Notes: generated by a model not told the origin, from the sequence alone. 64,000 bases of DNA from Parapedobacter indicus (GCF_900113765.1 NZ_FOQO01000005.1:202710-266709); one strand, 5' to 3'; positions 35,840 through 45,780 are shown, counted from the first letter of the stretch. Translations and numbers: made by a program.

Positions 35840-38800
35840 ATGTACGAAAATTTTACCGCACATTACCATCGTCTTTGTAAATGTGTGAAGCCTCAATATG
35901 TATTGGCTATGAAACTATGCTGTATCTTGTCGTTGATCAGTTGTTTGCAGGTGAGTGCATTTACCTATGCGCAGCATGTTACGTTGCAAAAAGACCGTGC
36001 GACACTCGTAGAGGTCTTTAAGGACATCAAACGGCAGACAGGCTATCACATTTTCTATGATACATGGATTATCCGAAATGCCAAACCGGTGTCGTTAAAC
36101 CTGCGGGAAGCGACTGTTGAAGAGGCGCTTGCCGAAAGCCTGAAGGGGCAGGGCTTGGGGTTCAGGCTGGTTGCCAAAAATATTGTCATCACACAAGGAG
36201 AGCAGCGTCAGGCGGCCGCTGATAAGAAGGAGATGCAGGAAATTATCACCGGACGCGTTACCGATGAAAATGGACAACCCCTGGAGGGGGTGACGGTGGC
36301 TGTAAAGAATAGTACCCTAGTGGTGACCACCGATGCCAGCGGTAACTACCGGATTCAACTCCCTAACCGGAATCAAGTGCTCGCTTTTTCCATCGTTGGC
36401 TATGCGCCGCAGGAAATACCGGTGGGCACCGGTAATACCATCCATGTAACACTTTCAGAACAAGTGAGCGGCTTGGATGAGGTGGTAGTGGTTGGCTATG
36501 GAACCCAACGGGTAGGAACTATCACCGGCTCGGTAGCCACCGTAAAGGGGGAAACGCTAACCAAAGCTCCGGCCATCAATCTGTCGAATGCGATGGTCGG
36601 GCGGCTTCCGGGATTGGTAGCCGTTACGCGGTCGGGTGAGCCCGGAAGCGACAACTCCACATTCCGCATCCGGGGAGCTAATACATTGGGCGACAATGCC
36701 CCGTTGATCGTGGTGGACGGCATTGCCAACCGATCGCTGGAGCGGTTGAATGCCGCGGATATCGAGAGTGTTACGGTGCTGAAGGACGCGTCGGCTGCCA
36801 TCTATGGTGCGCAGGCTGCGAATGGGGTTATTCTGGTAACTACCAAGCGCGGCAGTACCGGCAAACCGCAGTTGACGGTGACCTACAACGAGGGCTTCAG
36901 CATGCCTACAGTCATTCCCGACGTGGTGGATGCAGCGACCTACGCGCAGATGCTGAATGAAATCAGTCAATATGCCGGCCAGGATCCGGTATACAGCGAT
37001 GAAGAGCTTCAGAAATACCGGGACGGCAGCGATCCGTGGGGATATCCGAATACGGATTGGTACAAGGAGACTTTCCAGTCGGCTTCCGCACAGCGGACGG
37101 CTCAGGTCAGTATCTCGGGTGGACAGGAATCGTTGCAATATTTCATTTCAGGGGGATATAATTATCAGGACGGCATCTATAAGAACAGTGCAACTTATTA
37201 CAAGCAATTCAATTTTCGGACGAACCTGGATGGAAGGTTGTCTGACTACGTCAAGTATGGCATCAGCTTGGCTGGGCGCGAGGAAAACCGGAACTACCCT
37301 ACCCGTTCGGCGTCGGATATCTTTCAGATGCTGCGACGGGGCAAACCCAACATGGCGGCCTATTGGCCAAACGGAATGAACGGCCCCGATATTGAGTATG
37401 GCAACAACCCGGTAGTGGTAACGACCAATCAAACCGGGTATGACCGAAATAAGTCGAGTGTCTTGGAGACCAAAGCCAATATTGATATCACCGTGCCCTG
37501 GGTGGAGGGGCTTTCGCTATCAGCCAACGTGGCTTTTGATCGCCGCATCCACAACAATAAACTCTGGCAGTTGCCGTGGTACCTGTATACATGGGATGGC
37601 GTAACCCGCGATGACAGCGGGGAGCCGGTTCTGGTGGAAGGCCAGAAAGGTTTCACCAATCCGCAGCTCACACAGGACATGCAAAATGCGGATCTGCTAA
37701 CGATGAATACCTTATTGAACTATGAGCGCACATTCGCGGAAAAGCACCATGTGAAGGGACTCTTGGGCGTGGAACGGATTACGGGTGAGACGATGCAGTT
37801 TCAAGCCCTTCGGAGGTATTTCGTATCGGAAGCGCTGGATCAGCTTTTCGCGGGAGGCGATGCGGAAAAAAACAATACAGGTACTGCTAGTGAGCAAGCG
37901 CGGCTGAATTACTTCGGGCGGCTGAATTATGATTTTGACAACAAGTACTTGTTTGAATTCGTTTGGCGCTATGACGGATCGTATATCTTCCCCGCAGGCA
38001 AGCGTTTCGGATTTTTCCCCGGTGTTTCGCTAGGTTGGCGTGTTTCTGACGAGCGCTTTTGGGATGGCATCAGGGATGTAGTGAGTGACTTTAAATTTAG
38101 GGGATCGTGGGGCCAGACCGGTAACGACCGAATAGGAACCTATCAGTACCTGGCAAGTTATGGATTCCCCTCCGCGGCTAACAATATCTATGTGTTCAAT
38201 GGAGATGTGGAAAGTAAAGTTTTAGGCGAGTTGCGCATCCCCAATCCGAATGTGACGTGGGAAGTAGCCAACCAGTCGAACATCGGCTTTGATGCCGGGT
38301 TTTTCAATGGCAAAATGACGCTTTCTGCCGAATATTTTTATAACCTGCGTACTGATATTCTGTGGGAACGGAATGCTTCGGTCCCTGTCTCTACCGGGTT
38401 GACGCTTCCCAAGGAGAACATTGGTGAAGTAGAAAACCAGGGAGCCGAATTTCAATTAGGCTATAACAACCGGGACGGGGTATTCCAGTATTCGATAGCT
38501 GCCAATGTTAATTTCAATAAGAATCGCATCCGCTTCTGGGATGAAACGCCGGGTGTGCCGGATTATCAGCGTTCGACGGGATATCCGATGAATACCGATC
38601 TTTATTATAATGCCATCGGTGTATTCCGCGATCAAGCGGCGGTGGATGCGTACCCGCACTGGGCTGGCGCCCGGCCTGGCGACATCATCTACGAGGATGT
38701 AAACGGTGACGGAGAAATCAATGGACTCGATAGGGTCCGGATTTACAAAACGGACTTACCTACCCATACCGGTGGTCTCAACGTAGACCTGTCGTATAAA

Positions 38801-39226
38801 GGGGTTTATACCTCGCTTTTCTTCCAATGGGCTACGGGAGCCATCCGCAACAATTACTATCAGATGCAGGGTGAGGTGGGCAATTTCCTGGTGCAGGATG
38901 TCGAAGGGCGGTGGACACCGGAAACCCCCGATGCTTCCAAACCGAGGATATGGAACCGCTACAATGAATATTGGCGTGAAACTTCGGGGAACAATACCTA
39001 TTGGCTGCAGAATTCCGACTATGTCCGCCTCAAGAGTTTTGAGTTGGGCTATAGCATTCCCGCGGAAATCTGCCGGAAGTTCTGGGCGAGCGGTGCACAG
39101 ATTTATTTTACCGGACTCAACCTTCTTACTTTTACGAAGGTGAAAGATTTCGATCCGGAATCTACTTCGGCAACGGCCTACCCGCTCAACAAGGTGTATA
39201 ACCTGGGTGTATCGTTAACCTTTTAA
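35840..39226 (+). CDS. SusC/RagA-type TonB-dependent transporter with STN signalling domain
   Basis: 1128 residues. Signal segment at about 25-48, STN (secretin/TonB N-terminal) domain at about 50-118 (VEVFKDIKRQTGYHIFYD), regulatory-like domain (ITGRVTDENGQPLEGVTVAVK), TonB-box region (LDEVVVVGYGTQ), plug (LSNAMVGRLPGLVAV, RIRGANTLGDNAPLIVVDGI, VLKDASAAIYGAQAANGVILVTT) and barrel ending YNLGVSLTF. The STN domain is what contacts FecR, completing a sigma/anti-sigma/transducer set. The ligand is not evident; the downstream phosphoesterases suggest a phosphate-containing compound. Confidence 0.95.
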   Translation: MYENFTAHYHRLCKCVKPQYVLAMKLCCILSLISCLQVSAFTYAQHVTLQKDRATLVEVFKDIKRQTGYHIFYDTWIIRNAKPVSLNLREATVEEALAESLKGQGLGFRLVAKNIVITQGEQRQAAADKKEMQEIITGRVTDENGQPLEGVTVAVKNSTLVVTTDASGNYRIQLPNRNQVLAFSIVGYAPQEIPVGTGNTIHVTLSEQVSGLDEVVVVGYGTQRVGTITGSVATVKGETLTKAPAINLSNAMVGRLPGLVAVTRSGEPGSDNSTFRIRGANTLGDNAPLIVVDGIANRSLERLNAADIESVTVLKDASAAIYGAQAANGVILVTTKRGSTGKPQLTVTYNEGFSMPTVIPDVVDAATYAQMLNEISQYAGQDPVYSDEELQKYRDGSDPWGYPNTDWYKETFQSASAQRTAQVSISGGQESLQYFISGGYNYQDGIYKNSATYYKQFNFRTNLDGRLSDYVKYGISLAGREENRNYPTRSASDIFQMLRRGKPNMAAYWPNGMNGPDIEYGNNPVVVTTNQTGYDRNKSSVLETKANIDITVPWVEGLSLSANVAFDRRIHNNKLWQLPWYLYTWDGVTRDDSGEPVLVEGQKGFTNPQLTQDMQNADLLTMNTLLNYERTFAEKHHVKGLLGVERITGETMQFQALRRYFVSEALDQLFAGGDAEKNNTGTASEQARLNYFGRLNYDFDNKYLFEFVWRYDGSYIFPAGKRFGFFPGVSLGWRVSDERFWDGIRDVVSDFKFRGSWGQTGNDRIGTYQYLASYGFPSAANNIYVFNGDVESKVLGELRIPNPNVTWEVANQSNIGFDAGFFNGKMTLSAEYFYNLRTDILWERNASVPVSTGLTLPKENIGEVENQGAEFQLGYNNRDGVFQYSIAANVNFNKNRIRFWDETPGVPDYQRSTGYPMNTDLYYNAIGVFRDQAAVDAYPHWAGARPGDIIYEDVNGDGEINGLDRVRIYKTDLPTHTGGLNVDLSYKGVYTSLFFQWATGAIRNNYYQMQGEVGNFLVQDVEGRWTPETPDASKPRIWNRYNEYWRETSGNNTYWLQNSDYVRLKSFELGYSIPAEICRKFWASGAQIYFTGLNLLTFTKVKDFDPESTSATAYPLNKVYNLGVSLTF

Positions 39227-39237
39227 GCGTAGAAACC

Positions 39238-41034
39238 ATGAACAAGAGACAATATATAGGGGCGGTATTGACGAGCATCGCCTTGTTGGGAGCGACTTCC
39301 TGCAGCCAGGATTTCCTGGAAACCCTACCCCAGACCGAATTTTCAGAAACCGCTGTTTGGGGAGACCCCGCGTTGGTGGAGACCTTCATCAACCAGATTT
39401 ATTTCCGACTGGATGAGCCGCTTACCGATGGGCGAATGAAGGCCAACATTGTGGATGAGGCTCATTATCGGGGCAATGCCCCATCGTTAAACTTCAAAAA
39501 CGGCGTTATTACACCCGACAACATCCCGGCATGGAACTTTTCGCGGATGCGCCAGTGGCTCGACCTTTACAAAACCATCCGCTTCTGTAATCTTTTTTTC
39601 AGCAAGGTTGAGGAAGTCCCCTTTAAAGAAGGGGTGGTGGATGGGAAAAACCAGCGCGACCGGATGACGGGAGAGGTCCATTTTCTAAGAGCTTACCTGT
39701 ATCATTTCCTGACCAGTACCTACGGTGGGGTACCGATCATTACCGAAGCGTATGAGTTGGACGACGAATTCAAGGCGGCGCGGAACAGCTATGCAGAATG
39801 TGTGGATTTCATGGTGAGTGAATGCGATCAGGCCGCAGCGTTGCTTCCGGATGTACAAACCGGAAATAACTTCGGCCGGGCCACCCGGGGTGCGGCACTC
39901 GCACTCAAGGCGCGGATATTGTTGTATGCGGCAAGTGACCTGTACAACACCGATGTCTTCCCCTCCTATTCGAATCCGGAACTAATCGGTTATACAGATG
40001 GCAGCCGGACGGAACGTTGGCAGGCCGCAAAAGATGCGGCGAAGGCTGTAATCGACCTCAATCAGTATACGCTTTTCCGGGCAGAGCCGGGGCCTTCGGA
40101 TTCCGTAGCGCAGAATTACGTAGACCTGTTTATGTCCAAAAGCAATGAAGAAGACATTTTTATTAAATTCTTCACGGTGCCCATGGGCCAGCGGATGGGG
40201 TTGTACACCTCGCCAAACGGTTACCACGGTTGGGGCGTCAATGCGCCGGTAGGCAATTTGGTGGATGATTTTGAAATGGCCGACGGGACGAAGTTCGACT
40301 GGACGAACCCGGAGCATGCTGCTGAGCCATACAAAGGTCGTGAACCCCGTTTTTATGCAACAATCCTTTATAATGAAGCCCCATGGCGTGAGCGGCCCAA
40401 TGACGTGAAAGGCATGGATCCGCTGAATAAGATACAGACAGGCCGGTGGCAACGTTGGAATTCGGCAACCAACAGCATGGTGGAAGAGTTTGGTGTGGAC
40501 ACCCGTAAAAGCCCCATCGAGGACTGGAACGGCTCGTATACCGGCTACTACCTGCGCAAGTATATAGATCCGAACAACGATGCCCAATACGTCAGCCAGA
40601 CGGTGACCTGGCGGTTCATGCGGTATACGGAAGTACTACTCAATTACGCAGAGGCCTGCATCGAATTGGGAGAAGACGCTGAGGCGAGAACGTATATCAA
40701 CAAGGTCCGAACGCGCGCCGGCTTGCCGGGCCTGACGGAGTCCGGCGATGCGCTTAGGGCTCGATACCGCAATGAGCGACGCATTGAATTGGCCTTTGAA
40801 GACCATCGTTTTTATGATGTGCGGCGCTGGGTGATCGGGCCGGAGGCCCTGGATGTTACGACGGTGGCTGACATTGTGTATACGCTGAATCCGGATCATA
40901 CCACCGCTGCGGTTCCTACCATCACGCACAAGGTGTTTGAGACACATACCTGGCAGGATAAAGCGTATTTTCTGCCGATTCTCCGAGATGAAATGAACAA
41001 GAACGATTTGTTGATACAGAATCCGGATTATTAA
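39238..41034 (+). CDS. SusD/RagB-family surface lipoprotein
   Basis: 598 residues with lipobox GATSC (Cys22). The opening SQDFLETLPQTEFSE, mid-domain GEVHFLRAYLYHFLTSTYGGVPII and C-terminal RTYINKVRTRAGLPG followed by NERRIELAFEDHRFYDVRRW are textbook RagB/SusD. It captures the ligand for the SusC encoded 11 bp upstream. Unlike the SusD at 17985 it belongs to the classical RagB/SusD family, so the two uptake loci are not recent duplicates. Confidence 0.95.
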   Translation: MNKRQYIGAVLTSIALLGATSCSQDFLETLPQTEFSETAVWGDPALVETFINQIYFRLDEPLTDGRMKANIVDEAHYRGNAPSLNFKNGVITPDNIPAWNFSRMRQWLDLYKTIRFCNLFFSKVEEVPFKEGVVDGKNQRDRMTGEVHFLRAYLYHFLTSTYGGVPIITEAYELDDEFKAARNSYAECVDFMVSECDQAAALLPDVQTGNNFGRATRGAALALKARILLYAASDLYNTDVFPSYSNPELIGYTDGSRTERWQAAKDAAKAVIDLNQYTLFRAEPGPSDSVAQNYVDLFMSKSNEEDIFIKFFTVPMGQRMGLYTSPNGYHGWGVNAPVGNLVDDFEMADGTKFDWTNPEHAAEPYKGREPRFYATILYNEAPWRERPNDVKGMDPLNKIQTGRWQRWNSATNSMVEEFGVDTRKSPIEDWNGSYTGYYLRKYIDPNNDAQYVSQTVTWRFMRYTEVLLNYAEACIELGEDAEARTYINKVRTRAGLPGLTESGDALRARYRNERRIELAFEDHRFYDVRRWVIGPEALDVTTVADIVYTLNPDHTTAAVPTITHKVFETHTWQDKAYFLPILRDEMNKNDLLIQNPDY

Positions 41035-41055
41035 TTGTAGTACAGTGTAATTTCT

Positions 41056-41095
41056 TCCGTAGGTGTGTAAATTGACTAACTTGCACACCTACGGA
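41056..41095. terminator. Long perfect hairpin after the second SusD gene
   Basis: TCCGTAGGTGTG (41056-41067) and CACACCTACGGA (41084-41095) make a 12-bp perfect stem with a 16-base loop in the 81-bp gap. The 3' side is ATTATTAAAA rather than a T-run, so it may be a weak terminator, an mRNA-stability hairpin that sets SusCD levels above the downstream enzymes, or an operator. Confidence 0.6.
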
Positions 41096-41115
41096 TTATT
41101 AAAACAGTTGACGTA

Positions 41116-42288
41116 ATGAATAAACCTATTTTTTTTCTGTTATGCGCTTTCCTAAGCGTTGCGACAGGTATTGCACAAACTAAATTTTCAATCACCCACG
41201 GTCCTTACCTGCAGGCATTGCATGAAACGGGTGTGACGATTGTCTGGACAACCGACAAGGATGCCATTGGCTGGGTGGAACTTGCCCCGGACGACAGCAG
41301 TCATTTTTACCTGAAAGAGCGCCCTAAATATTTTGCTTCCAGCCATGGGTTTAAGGATGTATCGAAACTTCACAAGGTGACGTTGCGTGGTCTTCAGCCC
41401 GGTGTCAGGTACCGCTACCGGATATATGCACAGGAGGTGACCAGCCATGAGGGTACTGATGTTAACTATGGAGAAGTCGCTGCCACCCAGGTATACCGAC
41501 GTGCACCGTTGGCGTTTACGACGAGTCGGCCGGATCAGACCGAGCTATCGTTTGCGGTTATCAACGACATCCACGGCCGTAATGAGGTGATGAAAAATCT
41601 GCTGAGCCAGCTGGATTGGCCGCAGACAGACTTTGTATTTTTCAACGGCGATATGGCCAACAATCTCGTGAGCGAAGAACAGCTATTTGCTCATTACATG
41701 GACACGGCCACCGCATTGTTTGCTTCGGAAATCCCTATGTATTACGCCCGCGGCAACCACGAGACGCGGGGGAATTTTGCGAGTGCATTCCCCGATTATT
41801 TTCCCACCACCTCGGGGCATCTCTACTACCTCTTCAGGAGGGGGCCGGTTTGCTTTGTTGTGCTTGACTGTGGCGAAGATAAGCCCGATAGCGATATGGA
41901 GTACAGCGGTATCGTGAACATGGATGCATACCGGACGCAGCAAGCGGAGTGGCTGAAAGAAGCGCTTGAGCGCCCGGAATACCGGGAGGCTCCGTATAAG
42001 GTGGTCATCTGCCACATGCCGCCTTTCGGCGGTTGGCATGGTGAGCAAGAGATCGCCGAGAAATTTGTTCCGCTGCTGAATGCCGCAGGTGCCCAGATTA
42101 TGCTGAGCGGCCACCTGCACCGGCATATTAAGCGGGAGGCTCAGCCGGGTGCGCATCAATTTCCGATATTGGTTAATTCGAATAACAATATGCTGAGAGC
42201 TACAGCCAACGGACAACAGCTTCGTATTGACGTTGTCGATCAATCGGGGAAAACGGTCGATTCGATTACGCTGAAGCCCAGCCGTTGA
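41116..42288 (+). CDS. Secreted calcineurin-like metallophosphoesterase with N-terminal beta domain
   Basis: 390 residues with a signal peptide (FFLLCAFLSVATGIAQ). A fibronectin-III/purple-acid-phosphatase-like N-terminal domain (about 25-130, ITHGPYLQALHETGVTIVWTTD) precedes the phosphoesterase domain: INDIHGR (DxH), FNGDMANN (GD), ARGNHETRG (GNHE), VVICHMPP and SGHLHRH (GHxH). All metal-ligand motifs are present. This two-domain layout is that of purple acid phosphatases. It lies after the SusCD pair and before a second phosphoesterase, suggesting periplasmic dephosphorylation of the captured substrate. Confidence 0.9.
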   Translation: MNKPIFFLLCAFLSVATGIAQTKFSITHGPYLQALHETGVTIVWTTDKDAIGWVELAPDDSSHFYLKERPKYFASSHGFKDVSKLHKVTLRGLQPGVRYRYRIYAQEVTSHEGTDVNYGEVAATQVYRRAPLAFTTSRPDQTELSFAVINDIHGRNEVMKNLLSQLDWPQTDFVFFNGDMANNLVSEEQLFAHYMDTATALFASEIPMYYARGNHETRGNFASAFPDYFPTTSGHLYYLFRRGPVCFVVLDCGEDKPDSDMEYSGIVNMDAYRTQQAEWLKEALERPEYREAPYKVVICHMPPFGGWHGEQEIAEKFVPLLNAAGAQIMLSGHLHRHIKREAQPGAHQFPILVNSNNNMLRATANGQQLRIDVVDQSGKTVDSITLKPSR

Positions 42289-42315
42289 GGGTTAACTTAT
42301 TGACAAAGATGACGC

Positions 42316-43197
42316 ATGAAAAGGATACTGCTTTTCGCAATCGGACTGACATTAAGTAGCTACGAGGCCGTATGTCAGGCTATAGGAACCGATGAAGTAC
42401 CGTCGTTTTCCTTTGCATTTATTTCCGATGCGCACGTACAATACAGCGATTCGTCCCTCTATTTTTTCCGAAAGGCGATTGACACAATCAATGCGTTGAA
42501 TCCCGACTTCGTCATTTCCGGCGGCGATCTCATCCGCGATGCAAACGCCGCCAGTGAACAGCATGCTGATTCACTTTATGATTTATATCTCTCGGAGATT
42601 ACACAATTCGGTATGCCCGTCTATAACGCGATCGGGAACCATGAGTTGTTTGGAATTTCGAAGCGTAACAAGGTGGCCCCTTCCCATCCGCGATACGGGA
42701 AAAGAATGTATGAAGAGCGAGTTGGCAAACGCTATTACACGTTTGAGCATAAAGGATGGCGCTTTTTTATTTTAGACAATACGAAACTTTTGGAAGCGGA
42801 GGGCCGTGTGGTTGGTCACATTGACGAGGAACAGATGGATTGGTTGGCAGCGACCTTGTCTACGGTTGATGCAACGACTCCAATCGCTGTCTGCGGTCAC
42901 ATGCCTTTTGTCACTTCTCGTAAGCTATTTGAATTGGGTGCGCTGGCTGCCACTCCCGATTTTTCGGGGACATCCAATTCACTGGAGTTCTTTCGCTTGT
43001 TTGAAGGAAAAAATCTCAGGTTGGTTATGCAGGGGCATGAACATTTTTTGGAGGTAATCTATGCATTGGATAAGTACATTGTTACGAATAACTCGGTTTC
43101 GTCTACCTGGTGGGTCAAGCCACCTGCAACGCGTGGGTTTATGTATTTCACGTTAACCGGAGATTCCCTGGAATGGCGACACGTCGAAAACAACTAG
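42316..43197 (+). CDS. Second secreted metallophosphoesterase
   Basis: 293 residues with a probable signal peptide (MKRILLFAIGLTLSSYEAVCQ). Calcineurin-like motifs: FISDAHVQ (DxH), ISGGDLIRD (GD), AIGNHELFG (GNHE), VCGHMPF and MQGHEHF (GHxH). Single domain, without the N-terminal beta module of its neighbour, and only distantly similar to it, so not a recent duplicate. Family members cleave phosphomonoesters or phosphodiesters. The spacing of 27 bp fits cotranscription. Confidence 0.9.
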   Translation: MKRILLFAIGLTLSSYEAVCQAIGTDEVPSFSFAFISDAHVQYSDSSLYFFRKAIDTINALNPDFVISGGDLIRDANAASEQHADSLYDLYLSEITQFGMPVYNAIGNHELFGISKRNKVAPSHPRYGKRMYEERVGKRYYTFEHKGWRFFILDNTKLLEAEGRVVGHIDEEQMDWLAATLSTVDATTPIAVCGHMPFVTSRKLFELGALAATPDFSGTSNSLEFFRLFEGKNLRLVMQGHEHFLEVIYALDKYIVTNNSVSSTWWVKPPATRGFMYFTLTGDSLEWRHVENN

Positions 43198-43227
43198 AAT
43201 ATTCTAATTTTTTACGTTATTTGCGGC

Positions 43228-44307
43228 ATGAAGCACAGGCCTTTTGGTTCGGTTACCTTACAGCTTTTCAGCCTATGTGTATTAGGTGGTTTTCCTGCCT
43301 GTCAGTTTGCGGATAGTAGTGGGTTGAAGGCAAGTGCAAGTGACGAGCCGGTTTCAGCAGCTGCAGCGGAGACAAAGCAAACGGAATTGGCTAGTGATGA
43401 GGCGCAAAAGCAAGGATCGGCCACGGTCGACTCGCTGGAATACGCTAAATTGGTCAGCGAATTGGCCGAGCGTGACACAACCGGGCGATGGCCTGTGATT
43501 GATCAGCCCGTTCCTTATACCGGAGCGATTTTGCCGTATAAGCGGATTGTTGCCTTTTACGGGAATCTTTATTCGGCAAGAATGGGCATCCTTGGGGAAT
43601 TTCCCCCCAACGAGGTATTGGCAAAGCTTGACGATGAGGTAGCCGCCTGGAATGCAGCGGACACGGCGATTGAAGCGATTCCCGCCCTGCACTATATTGC
43701 GGTAACGGCCCAGGGCAGTGCCGGCAGGGATGGTAAGTACCGCTTGCGGATGCCTTTCAGCCAAATTGACTCCGTGCTTCGCATCGCCAAAAAAAGGGAC
43801 GCATTGGTGTTTCTGGATATCCAGGTGGGATTTAGTGAACTGCAGGCCGAGCTACCCCGATTGGATACGTTCCTTTGTATGCCACAGGTGCACCTGGGTA
43901 TTGATCCTGAGTTTTCGATGAAAGACGATCTGCCGCCGGGCAAACGCGTGGGACATTTTACGGCAGCGGACATCAATTTTGCTGTGCAGCACCTAGCCAA
44001 ACTCGTCCGTGAAAAGGGATTGCCACCCAAAGTGCTGGTTGTTCACCGGTTTACGCAGGGAATGATCAAAGATTTCCGGCAAATTGCCCTGGATCCGGCT
44101 GTTCAAATTGTTATTAACATGGATGGATGGGGTGCGCCGGCATTGAAGAGAAATACCTATCAGTCCTATGTCTTCCGGGAACCGGTGCAATTTACCGGAT
44201 TTAAATTCTTTTATAAAAACGATCTGATACCATCTCCACATCGGATGATGACGATTGAAGAGGTAAATGGGCTGGTACCGAAACCGGTTTATATTCAATA
44301 TCAGTGA
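43228..44307 (+). CDS. Lipoprotein of unknown function, possible TIM-barrel fold
   Basis: 359 residues with lipobox GFPAC (Cys25), then an Ala/Ser/Glu-rich linker (about 30-75). The folded part starts YKRIVAFYGNLYSARMGILGEFP and shows alternating strands and helices: IPALHYIAVTAQ, DALVFLDIQVGFSEL, PQVHLGIDPEFSM, PPKVLVVHRFTQGMI, IVINMDGWGAP and FTGFKFFYKND. Conserved-looking acidic residues at strand ends (D in FLDIQ, D in GIDPEF, D in NMDG) suggest a barrel hydrolase. I do not recognise a named family. It closes the phosphoesterase operon, convergent with the MutS-like gene. Confidence 0.7.
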   Translation: MKHRPFGSVTLQLFSLCVLGGFPACQFADSSGLKASASDEPVSAAAAETKQTELASDEAQKQGSATVDSLEYAKLVSELAERDTTGRWPVIDQPVPYTGAILPYKRIVAFYGNLYSARMGILGEFPPNEVLAKLDDEVAAWNAADTAIEAIPALHYIAVTAQGSAGRDGKYRLRMPFSQIDSVLRIAKKRDALVFLDIQVGFSELQAELPRLDTFLCMPQVHLGIDPEFSMKDDLPPGKRVGHFTAADINFAVQHLAKLVREKGLPPKVLVVHRFTQGMIKDFRQIALDPAVQIVINMDGWGAPALKRNTYQSYVFREPVQFTGFKFFYKNDLIPSPHRMMTIEEVNGLVPKPVYIQYQ

Positions 44308-44318
44308 TCGTTTCTATT

Positions 44319-45644
44319 TTAGGATTCCAGTTTTTTAGCAGCCAAGAGCTCGAATACGCCCTCATTTTGCAGTATCCAAAGGCCAATGCGGTCGTCGGTT
44401 ATGCCTTTGCGCAGCTGATAGTCAAATACGGGTTTGTCTTCTTCCATTCGGGTGGGTAGGTAACCAAATGAGATTTTCCCGTTGGCTGAGAGTGCATGTG
44501 CGACCTCGACAATGTGGGTTGAAATCATAAAGAAACCTTTGTCGAGCCCGGAAAGAGCCTGTATGATGCGGAGCGAACCGTCATAGGCATCCTTGACATT
44601 GGTGCCCCGGAACAGTTCATCGAAGATGACCATTAGGCGATCGGACTGATTAATTTGCTGGGCCACCAGCTTTACACGTTTTACCTCGCTATAGAAATGG
44701 CTATAGCCGTCGTTGACGTTGTCGGCAAGGTTAATGGTGGTAATTAACCCATCGAGGACACATGTGTCCATATGGCTTGCCGGAACGGGAAACCCGAGGT
44801 GGGCGAGATATACGGCGATACCGACCGCCTTCATCAGTGTGGATTTGCCCGACATGTTGGCACCGGTGATGAAATTTACCCTTCTTTCGGCATCCAGTAT
44901 CACATAGTTTGCCACCGGACGACTAACCATCGGATGATAGACGCCTTTCAGCGTTAGGCGTTCCTGTTCTTGAAAAGATGGGAACATAAATCCATGCGTT
45001 CGGGAGGCGCTGGCTACGGCGTAGTAGGCATCGAGAAAGTACACTTGATCGAGTAAGGTAAGGGTTTCCTGGTGGTATTTCTTGCGCAAAAGGAAGTCGA
45101 TTTGTTCAATGGTGTAGCGTTTTAGGCGATGATCGGGAGCGTCGACAAGTTTTGCAAGCAACGGGTGTTGCGTCAATTTCTGCAACGAATCTTGCAAGTC
45201 GGCAAGCAATGGAATTTTGTTTCCTTCGGGATAATTCTCGCCAAGCTGCTTGATGAATACAAGGGTATCGGCCATCTCTGCGATTCCCCGACGCTTGGCA
45301 TAGAAAGCTTGGGTGGGTGAAAAAATGAATTTAATCGCGTTACGAATGCCGCGATAGACGGAAAACGATACGGGCCGTTCGGGGCTTTTGAGGTAGTAAT
45401 CCAAAAAGTCCAACGTGGTTTTGTCCAGCCGCAGTTCTTCCACATGATCCATGAGGAAGCGGATGGTTGCACTACGCTGTTGGAGCTGGTTCAGGTCGTT
45501 GGACGGCTTACGGAACAGTTCGCGCAGCGCATCCTCACCTCCATATGTGATGGTTTTGTTGAAGCAGGCAAATACACCATCAGGCCCATCGTCAAGCAAT
45601 TGCAAATCGGCAAGGGTCTGTTTGTCGGTGTAAAAATGTTCCAT
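44319..45644 (-). CDS. Short MutS-family DNA-binding ATPase
   Basis: 441 residues from the ATG at 45644 (a GTG at 45647 precedes it). A MutS core helical region (about 30-230) and MutS ATPase domain are present: Walker A GANMSGKS at 261-268, Walker B VIFDELFRGT with E near 343, then STHIVEVAHAL. There is no mismatch-recognition domain I and no C-terminal Smr nuclease domain. It therefore belongs to the small MutS-like proteins common in Bacteroidota, not to canonical MutS or MutS2. Role unknown, possibly recombination or branched DNA. Confidence 0.85.
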   Translation of the reverse strand: MEHFYTDKQTLADLQLLDDGPDGVFACFNKTITYGGEDALRELFRKPSNDLNQLQQRSATIRFLMDHVEELRLDKTTLDFLDYYLKSPERPVSFSVYRGIRNAIKFIFSPTQAFYAKRRGIAEMADTLVFIKQLGENYPEGNKIPLLADLQDSLQKLTQHPLLAKLVDAPDHRLKRYTIEQIDFLLRKKYHQETLTLLDQVYFLDAYYAVASASRTHGFMFPSFQEQERLTLKGVYHPMVSRPVANYVILDAERRVNFITGANMSGKSTLMKAVGIAVYLAHLGFPVPASHMDTCVLDGLITTINLADNVNDGYSHFYSEVKRVKLVAQQINQSDRLMVIFDELFRGTNVKDAYDGSLRIIQALSGLDKGFFMISTHIVEVAHALSANGKISFGYLPTRMEEDKPVFDYQLRKGITDDRIGLWILQNEGVFELLAAKKLES

Positions 45645-45648
45645 CACA

Positions 45649-45656
45649 CAAACTTA
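45649..45656 (-). promoter_or_regulatory. -7 element for the MutS-like gene, leaderless
   Basis: The minus strand reads TAAGTTTG (TAnnTTTG) ending only five bases before the ATG at 45644, so the transcript should begin at or next to the start codon. Confidence 0.45.
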
Positions 45657-45780
45657 GCTAAAATTCGCTTTTATCTGCGATGTAATTGCGTTACCTATCG
45701 AAGTAAATTTTTCATGGCGTGTGAACGGCAACGTTAACTCAAAGGGTTGAGTACAGCCAAACTACGGAAAGTTCGTAATA

